A DNA stretch of 64,000 bases from CAWFQB01 sp965277875 (GTDB lineage Bacteria > Armatimonadota > Chthonomonadetes > Chthonomonadales > Chthonomonadaceae): positions 3,100,001 to 3,164,000 of the forward strand of contig CBDIDV010000002.1 in assembly GCA_965277875.1 (NCBI GenBank). The letters are read 5' to 3'. The first letter of the stretch is position 1, and each line of letters begins with the position of its first letter. Below the pieces are notes generated by a model. It was not told the origin of the DNA. It saw only the letters and a list, made by a program, of their open reading frames with translations, and did no database searches. This document shows, one piece after another, positions 8,306-17,509 of this stretch. The position numbers and the translations under genes are program-made.

Positions 8306-8423
8306 AGCCGCAAATGAACGCAAATGAACGCAAATGAGGAAAGGACGCATTAGGTCATTAAATGGCTTGTCGGCGATGTTTCGTCTGGATTGTATTTGCG
8401 TTCATTCGCGTTCATTTGCGGCT
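8306..8423. repeat. REP-like inverted repeat, 30-bp arms
   Basis: The arms 8306-8335 and 8394-8423 are reverse complements with one mismatch in 30; each is built of AGCCGCAAATGAACGC followed by AATGAACGCAAAT. Single arms of the same family occur at 26084-26106 and 29121-29152. The element sits just after the SDR stop codon. Confidence 0.8.
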
Positions 8424-8437
8424 GATACGGAGTTCTC

Positions 8438-9472
8438 ATGTCTCTGAAGCAAGGTTTTGTTTTAACGGCGTACAGCCTGCCGTATTCGATGGGGTACATA
8501 CCCATGCAGGATGGTAGGCCGAACCCTACTCCTATGTCCCTCCTGGCCCTGATGGACGCGGCACAGAAATGGGGACTAAGGGGCGTGGAAATACCGCTGA
8601 TGTCGCGCATCCCCTCGTTCGACGGCGCAACTGTAGAAACAGCGGCGTTTGCCAACGATATTGGGGCGGAACTGCACACGCGCAATCTGAAACTGGTGGC
8701 GGATTATGGCGCGCTGCTGGACTACGACGCGCAGCATACCCTGGACTATTTGGATTTAGCGGCGCGATGCGGGGCGAAAGTGGTGCGGGCGATCCTGAGC
8801 CATCTGCTGTGCGGCGACCGTCGCGCCATGCCGGGAGGGTGGGACGCGCACCGGGACGCGCTTGCCGTCCGCCTGCGCGAGCTGCTGCCGTATGCCGAAG
8901 AAAAAGGGATTGTCCTGGCTGTGGAAAACCATCAGGACGCCGCGAACGACGATTTCTGGTGGCTGTACGAACAGAGCGGCAAGTCGTCTGCGTTCGGCGT
9001 CACGCTGGACACGGGCAACCCTCTCGCGGTCGGGCAAGACCCTGTCGAAGCGGCCCAAGCCCTGGCCCCGCTTATACGACACATCCACTGCAAGGATTAT
9101 ACGCTGCACTATGCGCCCAATGGGTACAGGCTTGCGCGGTGCGCGGCGGGCGAAGGCGTGATTGACTTCCAGGCCATTCTTAATGTTGTGGGCGCGAACG
9201 GTCACGACATCCTGCCCGGTATCGAGATCGCCGCGCAGGCCACGCGCACAGTCCCACTGCTCGAACCCGATTGGTGGGCGTGTTATCCGCCCCGGCAGAC
9301 TGAGGAATTGCTGCCTGTCCTGCGCCTGCTGTGGACAAAGGGCAACCCGGCGGACGCGCCCTATTCCAGCGCATGGGAGCGGGGAAAAGACTCGGAAGCC
9401 GTGCAGCAGGAGGAATGGAACGTACTGGATCACAGCATCCGGTACTTTCAATCTCTAACAACCTTGTCGTAA
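8438..9472 (+). CDS. Sugar phosphate isomerase/epimerase (TIM barrel, AP-endonuclease-2 family)
   Basis: The 344-residue protein has the TIM-barrel isomerase/epimerase pattern: GLRGVEIPLMSR early, LAVENHQD (metal-binding Glu) in the middle, FGVTLDTGNPLA, HIHCKDY and a late ILPGIEI strand with a Glu. Such enzymes interconvert keto- and aldo-sugars or epimerise inositol-type compounds using a divalent metal. ATG 8438 follows GGAG closely. With the SDR upstream it may form a small sugar/polyol catabolic unit; the substrate cannot be read from sequence. Confidence 0.88.
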   Translation: MSLKQGFVLTAYSLPYSMGYIPMQDGRPNPTPMSLLALMDAAQKWGLRGVEIPLMSRIPSFDGATVETAAFANDIGAELHTRNLKLVADYGALLDYDAQHTLDYLDLAARCGAKVVRAILSHLLCGDRRAMPGGWDAHRDALAVRLRELLPYAEEKGIVLAVENHQDAANDDFWWLYEQSGKSSAFGVTLDTGNPLAVGQDPVEAAQALAPLIRHIHCKDYTLHYAPNGYRLARCAAGEGVIDFQAILNVVGANGHDILPGIEIAAQATRTVPLLEPDWWACYPPRQTEELLPVLRLLWTKGNPADAPYSSAWERGKDSEAVQQEEWNVLDHSIRYFQSLTTLS

Positions 9473-9488
9473 TATAAGGGGGGTTGCT

Positions 9489-10712
9489 CTATGTCAGCCC
9501 GCACACAAAGCCCTCGCCAGAATGTTGACCATTCGGGCGCAGGCTCGAAGCGAGCGTTTCGGCGTGAAGTGGAGCCTGGCGGTCACGCAGGGCGATGCCG
9601 ACGCGCCCCGTAGCGACGGCCTGCATTTCGGCCAGGATGGAAAGCGCGATCTCGTCGGGGTTGTCCGCGCCGATGTCCAGACCGACCGGCCCATACAGGC
9701 GGGCCGTTTGCTCCGGGGTCGGAACGATGCCCTCCTGCTCGATGTGGGCGAGCAGGCGCAGCAGGCGACGGCGGGGGCCAAGTACGCCGATGTAGCGGGC
9801 GGGCGAAACGACAAGATAGGCCAGCAGGTCGGCGTCGTGCAGGAAGTTGTGCGTCATCAGCAGGGTAAACGCCTGCGCGTCCAGAGGAACCCGTGTCGGA
9901 ACCGCGTCGGGCGTACAGCCGATCACGCTGTCCACGCCCATAAAGCGGGCGGGCGTGGCGGGCAGGGCGCGGGGGTCTACAACCGTGACATGCCACCCCA
10001 TCTGTTTCGCCAGATTTGCGACCGGCAACGCGTCGTGTCCGGCCCCGAAGATCACGAGCGGGCTTGGCGGCGCGATGTGTTCAAAACCGACCTCGACGCT
10101 CCCATTCGCGAAGGTGTACAGGTGAACGGCAGGACTGCCATTCTGCCGGACGTTTTCGGCGTCCGCGCACACGCGTTCGAACAGCGCGTTCTCGCCCTGC
10201 ATGTTCCGGCAGGTTCCGTCTTGCGTGAACAGCCACCGCTGCCCAACGCGTTCGCCGCGCTCGCCTGTCACGCGCAGAACCGTGGCGATAACACCTGGTC
10301 TGCGTTCTTCTAAACATTGCCTGATGAAGATGAGCGCATCATTGTCGCGGCCCGCTTCCAGTCGTTCCAGCAGAACCTCGACAACGCCCTCGCAGCCCAG
10401 GCCGAAACCCCACACGATGTCCTCGCTGGCCGTGCTGTCATACGTGACAAGGGCGGGGCCGTGCTGTATGCGGGCATGGGCGGTCTGCACCATGTCGGAC
10501 TCCAGGCAGCCGCCGCTGATGCTGCCCGCTACGCGCCCCTCTTTCGTGAACAGCATCCGCGCGCCCGCCCGCCGGTACGTGCTGCCGGATGTGCGTACCA
10601 CGGTCGCCAGCATCGCGCCGTGTCCCGCGCATTTCAGGTTTCCCCACGCCGCCACAACCGCTTGAAGTTCGTTCACAACATACGCTCCAAACAATGTCGC
10701 AGGGCGACTCAT
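9489..10712 (-). CDS. xdhC: XdhC/CoxI-family molybdenum cofactor chaperone
   Basis: XdhC-type proteins bind molybdenum cofactor and help modify it and insert it into xanthine-dehydrogenase-family enzymes. The 407 residues show the N-terminal XdhC_CoxI part (TSGSTYRRAGARMLF and GSISGGCLESD) and the C-terminal Rossmann part (VIFGAGHDALPVANLAKQMG, YIGVLGPRRR, GLDIGADNPDEIALSI). The frame opens further upstream to 10826, but the chosen ATG 10712 has GGGGG close by and fits the family start. It is last in the minus-strand molybdenum hydroxylase locus, as expected for such a chaperone. Its first codons lie inside a short repeat (10692-10824), so a later GTG (VVNELQ) is a possible start. Confidence 0.9.
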   Translation of the reverse strand: MSRPATLFGAYVVNELQAVVAAWGNLKCAGHGAMLATVVRTSGSTYRRAGARMLFTKEGRVAGSISGGCLESDMVQTAHARIQHGPALVTYDSTASEDIVWGFGLGCEGVVEVLLERLEAGRDNDALIFIRQCLEERRPGVIATVLRVTGERGERVGQRWLFTQDGTCRNMQGENALFERVCADAENVRQNGSPAVHLYTFANGSVEVGFEHIAPPSPLVIFGAGHDALPVANLAKQMGWHVTVVDPRALPATPARFMGVDSVIGCTPDAVPTRVPLDAQAFTLLMTHNFLHDADLLAYLVVSPARYIGVLGPRRRLLRLLAHIEQEGIVPTPEQTARLYGPVGLDIGADNPDEIALSILAEMQAVATGRVGIALRDRQAPLHAETLASSLRPNGQHSGEGFVCGLT

Positions 10713-10824
10713 CTTGTCCCCCGCCGAAACAGTTGGCAATATACCCCAACCAATGTTGCAGGGGCTTGTTCCCCGCCGAACCAAAGTGCAGCAGATCGGC
10801 GGAGGACAAGATGAGTCGCCCTGC
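10692..10824. repeat. Three-copy short repeat around the xdhC start
   Basis: A unit of about 30-39 bp occurs directly at 10692-10730 and 10751-10783 and inverted at 10797-10824. The 10699-10719 and 10804-10824 copies are perfect 21-bp reverse complements. The unit contains the proposed xdhC ribosome site and first five codons, so the gene start was either copied or supplied by the repeat. Confidence 0.75.
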
Positions 10825-10847
10825 AAAATTAACGCGCCGCTTCATGC

Positions 10848-13220
10848 TTACAGCAGCTTATCGGGCGTGATGGGCAGGTCGCGAACGCGCTTGCCGGTCG
10901 CATGATAGATGGCGTTCGCGATGGCGGCGGGCGACCCGACAACGCCGATCTCGCCGATGCCTTTGACGCCAATCGGGTTGACGTGCGTGTCCACTTCCTC
11001 AACGAAAAACGCGTCAATGTTCGGCACGTCGGCGTTTACGGGAACGTGGTACTCACTCAGGTCGGGGTTCATGATGCGGCCCAGCCGCGCGTCCATCACG
11101 GTCTGCTCGTGCAGCGCCATGCCGATGCCCCAGACCATGCCGCCCAATACCTGACTGCGCGCGGTCTTGGCGTTGAGAATGCGGCCTGCCGCAAACGCGC
11201 CCACCATCCGCGTGACGCGGGCCTCGCCCGAACGGGGATTGACCCGCACCTCGGCGAACTGCGCCCCGAACGCGTGCATGGAATACTCTTTCTTCTCCAC
11301 GCCCGGTTTGGCGTCGCCTTCCGCTTCCAGCATGTCCATCTTCTGACGCTTCAGCAGGTCGGCATACGTTTCGCCCTGCGTGGCATTGCTTTTGAGGAAC
11401 AGGCGTCCATCCTTGATGTCTATCTGCGCCTCGCTCGCGCCGTGCAGGGGCGAGGCCGCGTCCGCCACGGCCAGTTCCACGGCCTTTTTGCGGGCGGCGA
11501 GGGCGGCGGCTTTGACGGCGGAACCGACGCTCGCCGCCGTCTGCGAGCCGCCCGATACCGGAGCCTGGGGAAAGCGCGTGTCGCCCAGTTCAAAACGCGC
11601 CATACGCGCCGATATGCCCAGTATGTCCGCCACGATCTGCGTCATGATGGTATACGTGCCGGTTCCGATGTCCTGCGTGCCGCTCAGGGCGCGCACTCGC
11701 CCGTCCGCCATGATCTGCACGGTCGCATGGGCCTCGGAACGGTTGGTGGGATAGGTCGCTGTTGCCATGCCGTACCCGATCAGCCAGCCGTCGTCCGCTG
11801 CCATGCTGCGCGGCCTGGGATCGCGCTTGCTCCAGCCGAACCGCTCCGCGCCCTGCGCGTAGCAGGCTTTGAGTTCCTTGCTTGTCCAGGGCAGGTTCTT
11901 GTGCGGGTCTTGATCGGCATAATTACGCAGGCGCAGTTCGAGCGGGTCTATGTCCAGCAGATACGCCAGTTCGTCCATCGCCGACTCCAGCGCGAACACG
12001 CCCGGCGCTTCGCCCGGCGCCCGCTGACTGGTCGGCGTTCCCCGGTTGACGCGCACCAGTTTGTGCGTGCCGACGACGTTGGGGCAGGCGTACAGGATGG
12101 CCGTAGCGACCGCGCTTTTCTCGGTATACTCGTCGTACTCCGAGGTCAGGTTGGTATTAGCGTGAATGATGCTTGTCAGTCTGCCGTCACGCGTCGCGCC
12201 CAGAGCCACGCGCTGCAGGGTCTGCGCCCGGTAGCCAACGCTCGTAAACATTTGTTGCCGCGTCAATGCCAGCTTGACGGGCCTGCCCACCTTGCGGGCG
12301 GCGACGGCGGCAAGCACGGTATGCGGCCATGTAAAGCCCTTGCACCCGAACCCGCCGCCCAGAAAGTACGATACGGTACGGACGTTTTCAGGCGGAATGC
12401 CCAGCATAGTCGCGGCCACGGTTTTTGCGCCGTTTACCCACTGCGTGGCGTCGTACAGGGTCAGGTTGTCGCCGTTCCACACCGCAACCGTAGCCGAGGG
12501 TTCAATGGGATTGTGGTTCTCGACGGGCGTGCGGTACAGCTTATCCACTTTGACCGGCGACGTGGCAAGGGCGATTTCCGGCTCGCCGCGCCGATGGTCG
12601 TTGGGTTCGCGCCCCGGATCATCGGGCGATTTGAAGGCTGTGCTTAGATGTCGCTCCATCTCGGTTATAGGCGGATCGGCGTTGTAGCGCACCTGAATGC
12701 GGGCGGCTGCGGTCTGCGCCTGTTCCAGCGTCTCGGCCACGACCACGGCGATGTGCTGCCCGTTCCAGTAGATCTGCGGGCCTTGCAGGGGCAGCAGTTT
12801 TTGTCCGGCCTTGCCCTGCGGCGCTTTTTGCTGCGCGTCTTCCGGTTTGCTTGCGGGTGGCTGCGGCATCGGGTTCAGTTTGGGCGCGTTGAGATGCGTG
12901 AGGATCGTCAGCACACCCGGCGAGCGTTCGGCCTCGCCGGTTTCTATTGCCACAATCACGCCCCGCGCAATCGAACTTTGCACAATCACGGCATGGGCCA
13001 GATTGGGAAAATTGAACTCGGCGGAATAACGCGCCGTGCCGGTCACTTTCTGCCGCCCGTCAATGCGGCTTAAAGGCTTGCCGACTACGGTGTCGGTAAA
13101 GCCGATGGTGGTATTGTTGCTCGCGTTTGTATCGTTGCTGCTCGGCTGAATGCCTGCGCCCGCTTTGTCTTGCATGGGAAACAACTCCATAGTTACTTTT
13201 TCGTCTATACTGCTGCTCAC
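10848..13220 (-). CDS. Molybdopterin-binding subunit of a xanthine dehydrogenase-family enzyme (paralogue 1)
   Basis: This is the catalytic large subunit type, with the a/b hammerhead domain (about residues 45-160) and two molybdopterin-binding domains. Visible marks are GGGFGCKGFTWPH, RAPGEAPGVFALE, GSQTAASVGSAV and the C-terminal KGIGEIGVVGSPAAIANA, which holds the expected catalytic Glu. The frame starts at GTG 13220, forming TAGTG with the stop of the upstream methyltransferase gene; ATG 13190 is an alternative, and neither has a strong site. An N-terminal tail of about 45 Ser/Asn-rich residues precedes the domain. It is about 40% alike by eye to the two other large subunits here. Confidence 0.92.
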   Translation of the reverse strand: MSSSIDEKVTMELFPMQDKAGAGIQPSSNDTNASNNTTIGFTDTVVGKPLSRIDGRQKVTGTARYSAEFNFPNLAHAVIVQSSIARGVIVAIETGEAERSPGVLTILTHLNAPKLNPMPQPPASKPEDAQQKAPQGKAGQKLLPLQGPQIYWNGQHIAVVVAETLEQAQTAAARIQVRYNADPPITEMERHLSTAFKSPDDPGREPNDHRRGEPEIALATSPVKVDKLYRTPVENHNPIEPSATVAVWNGDNLTLYDATQWVNGAKTVAATMLGIPPENVRTVSYFLGGGFGCKGFTWPHTVLAAVAARKVGRPVKLALTRQQMFTSVGYRAQTLQRVALGATRDGRLTSIIHANTNLTSEYDEYTEKSAVATAILYACPNVVGTHKLVRVNRGTPTSQRAPGEAPGVFALESAMDELAYLLDIDPLELRLRNYADQDPHKNLPWTSKELKACYAQGAERFGWSKRDPRPRSMAADDGWLIGYGMATATYPTNRSEAHATVQIMADGRVRALSGTQDIGTGTYTIMTQIVADILGISARMARFELGDTRFPQAPVSGGSQTAASVGSAVKAAALAARKKAVELAVADAASPLHGASEAQIDIKDGRLFLKSNATQGETYADLLKRQKMDMLEAEGDAKPGVEKKEYSMHAFGAQFAEVRVNPRSGEARVTRMVGAFAAGRILNAKTARSQVLGGMVWGIGMALHEQTVMDARLGRIMNPDLSEYHVPVNADVPNIDAFFVEEVDTHVNPIGVKGIGEIGVVGSPAAIANAIYHATGKRVRDLPITPDKLL

Positions 13221-13807
13221 TAAATTGCCCGCTTGTGGGCGATACTCAACCCCTTACCCACACCCACAACAACATGGTCGAAGTCTGGCAGAGCGTTGAT
13301 GGCCTCCAGATAGCCTGCTACCTCCTGTGGATGCGAATGGACGTTATCGGCCAGTATCAACGCTCCGGGCGCGAGCCGGGACAGCAGTTGGGGCAGCAAA
13401 GCCGGGTACTGCAAACGGTTCGCATCTAAAAACACCAAGTCAAAAATACCTTCCAAACTGCCGATGATCTCTAAAGCATCGCCCTGAATAAGAGTGACTA
13501 AGTGCCGCAGGCCCGCGCGCTTCAAATTGGCGTCCGCCAACGCCTGTTTGTCCGCGCTGATGTCTACACTGGTTACATGCCCCGCAAACGGCTGTGTGGC
13601 CTGCGCCAGCCAGATGGCGCTGTAGCCATTTGATGTGCCAATTTCCAGCAGGTGTCTGCGCTGTCCGCTCTGCACGAAGATGCTGAGGAGTCTTGCCGTA
13701 TCGGGTTCCAGGTTCAGCATTTTGCGGCCATGTTCAGTTTCGCGGGCGTCATGCTCCTGCCCCGCCCGTTCCAGTTCCGCAAGAACCTGCCGTACCTGCT
13801 CATTCAT
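13220..13807 (-). CDS. Class I SAM-dependent O-methyltransferase (caffeoyl-CoA-type)
   Basis: The 195 residues match the small O-methyltransferase family: LLEIGTSNGYSAIWLAQA is the SAM-binding motif I (near residue 53), VTSVDIS follows, then FDLVFLDANRLQYPALL and GALILADNV. Its substrate is unknown. It overlaps the HicB-like gene by 8 bases and touches the large-subunit gene downstream as TAGTG, so all three are likely translated from one message. A methyltransferase inside a molybdenum hydroxylase locus is unusual and might modify an aromatic substrate or product. Confidence 0.88.
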   Translation of the reverse strand: MNEQVRQVLAELERAGQEHDARETEHGRKMLNLEPDTARLLSIFVQSGQRRHLLEIGTSNGYSAIWLAQATQPFAGHVTSVDISADKQALADANLKRAGLRHLVTLIQGDALEIIGSLEGIFDLVFLDANRLQYPALLPQLLSRLAPGALILADNVHSHPQEVAGYLEAINALPDFDHVVVGVGKGLSIAHKRAI

Positions 13808-13988
13808 CTTTTTGCACCTCCACTACTTTCGGGCCAAAGGTCTCGATATGAAACGCGAGCGCGGATTTTACGTCCGCAAGGGCTTCTTCGTAGGTATCGC
13901 CCTCGCCGACAACAGCGCCCCTGACGCCAAGCGGATACGCCACATAGCCGTCCGTATGCTTTTCAACAATAATCTTGACCTGCTGCAT
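13800..13988 (-). CDS. HicB-like antitoxin-fold protein, no HicA partner
   Basis: The 62 residues follow the HicB_lk antitoxin pattern (VKIIVEKHTDGYVAYPLGVRG, GEGDTYEEALADVKSALAFH). ATG 13988 has AGAGGAGC a few bases upstream, better than the longer frame to 14012. HicB normally pairs with the small RNase HicA, but no HicA-sized frame exists between 13989 and the stop of the next gene at 14075, nor downstream. It overlaps the methyltransferase start by 8 bases. It may be a solitary regulator now, perhaps acting on this operon. Confidence 0.8.
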   Translation of the reverse strand: MQQVKIIVEKHTDGYVAYPLGVRGAVVGEGDTYEEALADVKSALAFHIETFGPKVVEVQKDE

Positions 13989-14074
13989 TATGCTCCTCTG
14001 CACGTAGTTCACATGCTGAAGGAGGCGGGGTCGTGCTGCCGCCCTCGCCCGCTCTGCAATATGGCTATATTGAT

Positions 14075-16495
14075 TTACGCGAGTTTGTCCAGCGTAATCG
14101 GCAGTTCGCGGATGCGCTTTCCGGTCGCGTGATAGACCGCATTGGCGATGGCGGCGGCGACTCCGGTAATGCCGATCTCGCCCACGCCGCGCACGCCCAG
14201 CGGATTGATATGCACATCGGGAATGTCCAGGAAATGCACGTCAAAGGCCGGAATGTCGGCGTGAACGGGGACATGGTATTCGCCCAGATCGGCGTTCATG
14301 ATGCGCCCGGTGCGGCTGTCGGCGATTGTATGCTCGTGCAGGGCCATGCCGATGCCCATTGTCACGCCGCCGAGTATCTGGCTGCGGGCCGTCTTGGGAT
14401 TCAGTACGCGCCCGATGTCGAACACGTTCACCACACGCGCAACGCGCACCTCGCCCGATTTCGGGTTGACGCGCACCTCGACGAACTGCGCCCCGAACGA
14501 CTGGAACGCGTATTTGGACGCGTCCGCGTTGCTGTCGGCGGGAATATCGGTGGCAAGGGCGTTGGGCGCGCTGCCGGCGGGCGCGACTTTTGTTCGCGTA
14601 TCGGCCTGACCACCCTGCTTACCCGCGCCCTGTCCGCCCGCATTGTCGTTGGCGTTCGCGCTGTGACCTTTTTTGCTGCCGCCGCTGGCGTCGGAGGCGC
14701 TCGCGTCCTGCGCGGCGGGCGGCGGCGCGGTCTTGACATTCACGACGACCTCGACGCGCTCCTGTCCGGTCTGCTTTACCACGTCCGCAAACGACACCAT
14801 CCGGGCGGGCGTGGCGCGCACGATGAGTTTGCCGTTTTGTACGTCAATGTCGGACGGCGACGTGCCGTACAGGGGCGAACTCGAATCCGCGAGGGCCAGC
14901 GAGATCAGGCGGTCAATCAGGGCTTTTGAAGCGGACTGCACGGCGGGGCTGACGCTCGCCACCGACCACGACCCGCCCGATATGGGCGCGGGCGGCAGGC
15001 TGCTGTCGCCCAGCGTAAAGTGCACCCGCTCGATGGGCAGGCCCAGCGCGTCCGAAGCGACCTGCGTCATTACCGTGTACGTGCCGGTTCCAATATCCTG
15101 CGTGGCGCTCGATACGACGGCATGACCATCGGCGAACATCTGCGCGCGGGCGGATGCCGCCTGCCGATAGCCGGGATAGGTGGCGGTCGCCATGCCGTAC
15201 CCGATCAGCCAGCCGTCGTCGCTTACCATGCTGCGTGGTTTGGGATTGCGCTGTTTCCAGCCGATCTTTTCCATGCCCAGAGCGTAGCATTGCAGCAGGT
15301 TCTTGCTCGACCAGGGCTTGTTGACCTGCGGGTTGGTATCGGCGTGGTTGCGGAGGCGCAGTTCGACCGGGTCTATATTCAGGGCATACGCCAGTTCGTC
15401 CATGCCCGATTCCAGCGCGAACATGCCCGGCGACTCGCCCGGCGCGCGCATGAACGTGGGAGTGCTGCGGTTCAGGCGCGTCAGGGTGTGCGATATGTCC
15501 AGAGTGGGACATGCGTACAGCATTCGCGTGGTCAGGCCGCACGGCTCGCTGAACTCGTCCACGGTCGAGGTGTGGCTGATCGTGGCATGATGAATGGCGG
15601 TCAGCTTGCCGTCCGGCGTAGCCCCCATGCCGATCTTCTGGATGGTGCGGGCGCGATACCCGTTCGATGTGAACATCTGCTGCCGCGCAAGCACAAGCTT
15701 GACGGGCCTGCCCACCTTGCGGGCCGCGACTGCCGCCAGCATAGAATGCCACCAGAACGAACCCTTGCAGCCGAACCCGCCGCCGACAAACGGCGAGATC
15801 ACCTGCACATTGTCGGGCGAGATGCCCAGCACCTGAGCGCAGATGGCGCGGTCGGAAACGACGCCCTGCGTGGTCGCGTACAGGGTCAGCTTGTCGCCGT
15901 TCCAGACCGCGATGTTGGCGTGAGGTTCGATGGGATTGTGATGCTCGACGGGCGTGGCATACGTCTGCTCTATCTTGACGGGCGAAGCGGCAAGCGCCGC
16001 GACTGGATCGCCGCGCTTGGTTTGCAGCGGCTCGTAGCCCATAAAGGCGGGCGGCTTGTACGCCTTGCCCATGTTCTGCTCGATGTCCACGGCGGGCTTT
16101 TCCACCTCATACGTGATACCGACAAGGTCGGCGGCATAACGCGCGTGTTCAAACGTGTCCGCGACCACGACGCCCAGATGCTGCCCGTTGTAGTGGATCA
16201 CATCATCCTGAAGCGGTATATACGCCTCGCCGGGTTTGCCGCCTGCCGGGTCTTTGGGGTCGGGCAGGTTGAGTTTAGGCGCGTTGAGGTGCGTGATGAT
16301 AGCGAGTACGCCCGGCGCGGCCTGCGCCCGGCTCAGGTCGAAGGATTTGACGCGGCCCCTGCTGATCGCGCTTTCAATCAGATATGCGTGGGCCACGTTG
16401 TCAATCGGATGTTCGGCGGCATAGACAGCGGCCCCGGTCACTTTCAGGCGTCCGTCTACCCGGCTGATGGGCTGGCCTACATTTCCAAATCGCAT
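14075..16495 (-). CDS. Molybdopterin-binding subunit of a xanthine dehydrogenase-family enzyme (paralogue 2)
   Basis: This 806-residue large subunit most resembles the PaoC/YagR type because it directly follows FAD- and FeS-subunit genes of that type. It has the hammerhead domain near the N-terminus (PISRVDGRLKVTGAAVYAAEH), GGGFGCKGSFWWHS, RAPGESPGMFALESGMDEL, and the C-terminal GVGEIGITGVAAAIANA with the catalytic Glu. Roughly residues 585-660 are a low-complexity Ala/Gly/Ser/Asp-rich insert that neither paralogue has. The start ATG 16495 has GGAGA upstream. It lies 15 bases after the FAD-subunit stop, so it belongs to that operon and is probably the main catalytic subunit. Confidence 0.93.
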   Translation of the reverse strand: MRFGNVGQPISRVDGRLKVTGAAVYAAEHPIDNVAHAYLIESAISRGRVKSFDLSRAQAAPGVLAIITHLNAPKLNLPDPKDPAGGKPGEAYIPLQDDVIHYNGQHLGVVVADTFEHARYAADLVGITYEVEKPAVDIEQNMGKAYKPPAFMGYEPLQTKRGDPVAALAASPVKIEQTYATPVEHHNPIEPHANIAVWNGDKLTLYATTQGVVSDRAICAQVLGISPDNVQVISPFVGGGFGCKGSFWWHSMLAAVAARKVGRPVKLVLARQQMFTSNGYRARTIQKIGMGATPDGKLTAIHHATISHTSTVDEFSEPCGLTTRMLYACPTLDISHTLTRLNRSTPTFMRAPGESPGMFALESGMDELAYALNIDPVELRLRNHADTNPQVNKPWSSKNLLQCYALGMEKIGWKQRNPKPRSMVSDDGWLIGYGMATATYPGYRQAASARAQMFADGHAVVSSATQDIGTGTYTVMTQVASDALGLPIERVHFTLGDSSLPPAPISGGSWSVASVSPAVQSASKALIDRLISLALADSSSPLYGTSPSDIDVQNGKLIVRATPARMVSFADVVKQTGQERVEVVVNVKTAPPPAAQDASASDASGGSKKGHSANANDNAGGQGAGKQGGQADTRTKVAPAGSAPNALATDIPADSNADASKYAFQSFGAQFVEVRVNPKSGEVRVARVVNVFDIGRVLNPKTARSQILGGVTMGIGMALHEHTIADSRTGRIMNADLGEYHVPVHADIPAFDVHFLDIPDVHINPLGVRGVGEIGITGVAAAIANAVYHATGKRIRELPITLDKLA

Positions 16496-16510
16496 GAGAT
16501 TTGTCTCCGG

Positions 16511-17506
16511 TTATGCTGGTTGGGCCATGCCTGCCACGACGGACAGGGTGCGAACGATGGTGCGCTTGGCGAGGTCGGGCTTGAACGCGTTGTACTTGTA
16601 CTTTTTGGCCCCGTGCATCGCCGCTTCCGCCGCCAGTTTGAATGTGGCCTCATTGGCGGGCTTGCCGGTCAGGGCTTTTTCGGCTTCGAGACTGCGCCAG
16701 GGCTTGTGCGCCACGCCGCCCATCGCAAGGCGGCAATGCTGTATCACGCCGTTTTGTATGTCTAAGGCAGCAGCGACCGAAACAAGGGCGAACGCATACG
16801 AGGCCCGGTCGCGCACCTTGATGTAGTGCGAATGGGCAGCGAACGACGACGCGGGCAGTTCCACGCCCGTAATCAGTTCGCCGTGTTCCAGGACGGTCTC
16901 GATGTGCGGGGTGTCGCCGGGAAGCAGGTGAAAGTCGTTGATGGGGATGCGCCGCGCGCCCTTCGGGCCTTGCGTCAGTACAACGGCGTCCAGGGCGTTC
17001 ATCGCAACGGCCATGTCCGAGGGATGCGTGGCGATACACTTGCTGCTCGTGCCGAGGACAGCGTGGATGCGATTGTAGCCCTCGATGGCGGGGCAGCCCG
17101 ACCCCGGCTCGCGCTTGTTGCAGGGCGTGGCCGTGTCGCGGAAGTAGTAGCACCGTGTCCGCTGAAGCAGGTTGCCGCCCGTGGTGGCCGCGTTGCGTAA
17201 CTGCGCCGACGCGCCCGACAGCAGGGCTTCGCTGAGTACGGGGTAGTTTTTGCGGATCATCTCGTCATACGCCAGGTCGCTGTTGCGGACAAGCGCGCCG
17301 ATACGCACTCCGCCGCCGGGCAGGGTTTCGATCTTGTTCAGGGCCAAACCATTGATGTCCACGATTTGCAGCGGCGTCTGCACGTTGAGTTTCAGGTTGT
17401 CAATGAGGTTGGTTCCGCCGGCGAGGAACGCGGCCTGCGGGTTGGCGGACACGTCCGCGACGGCGCGGCCTTCGTCCGTGGCGCGGCTGTATGTAAATGG
17501 CTGCAT
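16511..17506 (-). CDS. FAD-binding subunit of the molybdenum hydroxylase (PaoB/YagS type, extra Fe-S cluster)
   Basis: This 331-residue medium subunit passes electrons between the 2Fe-2S subunit and an acceptor through FAD. FLAGGTNLIDNLKLN is the flavin-binding motif near residue 29, and ATTGGNLLQRTRCYYFRD follows near 110. Cys-rich spacing in RCYYFRDTATPCNKREPGSG, then C and a later Cys before IATHPSDMA, matches the extra 4Fe-4S loop of E. coli PaoB. It is set tightly between the 2Fe-2S gene (3 bases) and the large-subunit gene (15 bases). Confidence 0.93.
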   Translation of the reverse strand: MQPFTYSRATDEGRAVADVSANPQAAFLAGGTNLIDNLKLNVQTPLQIVDINGLALNKIETLPGGGVRIGALVRNSDLAYDEMIRKNYPVLSEALLSGASAQLRNAATTGGNLLQRTRCYYFRDTATPCNKREPGSGCPAIEGYNRIHAVLGTSSKCIATHPSDMAVAMNALDAVVLTQGPKGARRIPINDFHLLPGDTPHIETVLEHGELITGVELPASSFAAHSHYIKVRDRASYAFALVSVAAALDIQNGVIQHCRLAMGGVAHKPWRSLEAEKALTGKPANEATFKLAAEAAMHGAKKYKYNAFKPDLAKRTIVRTLSVVAGMAQPA

Positions 17507-17509
17507 AAA

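Noticed and set aside
10902..12647. 581-codon open frame on the plus strand opposite Mo-subunit paralogue 1
   Set aside because: Arg/Gly/His-rich antisense of a gene with full family motifs; the same holds for 15020-16765 and 38686-40359.
13989..14074. Possible hicA gene upstream of the HicB-like gene
   Set aside because: The gap is only 86 bases, too short for a HicA protein, and no frame with the HicA pattern was found.
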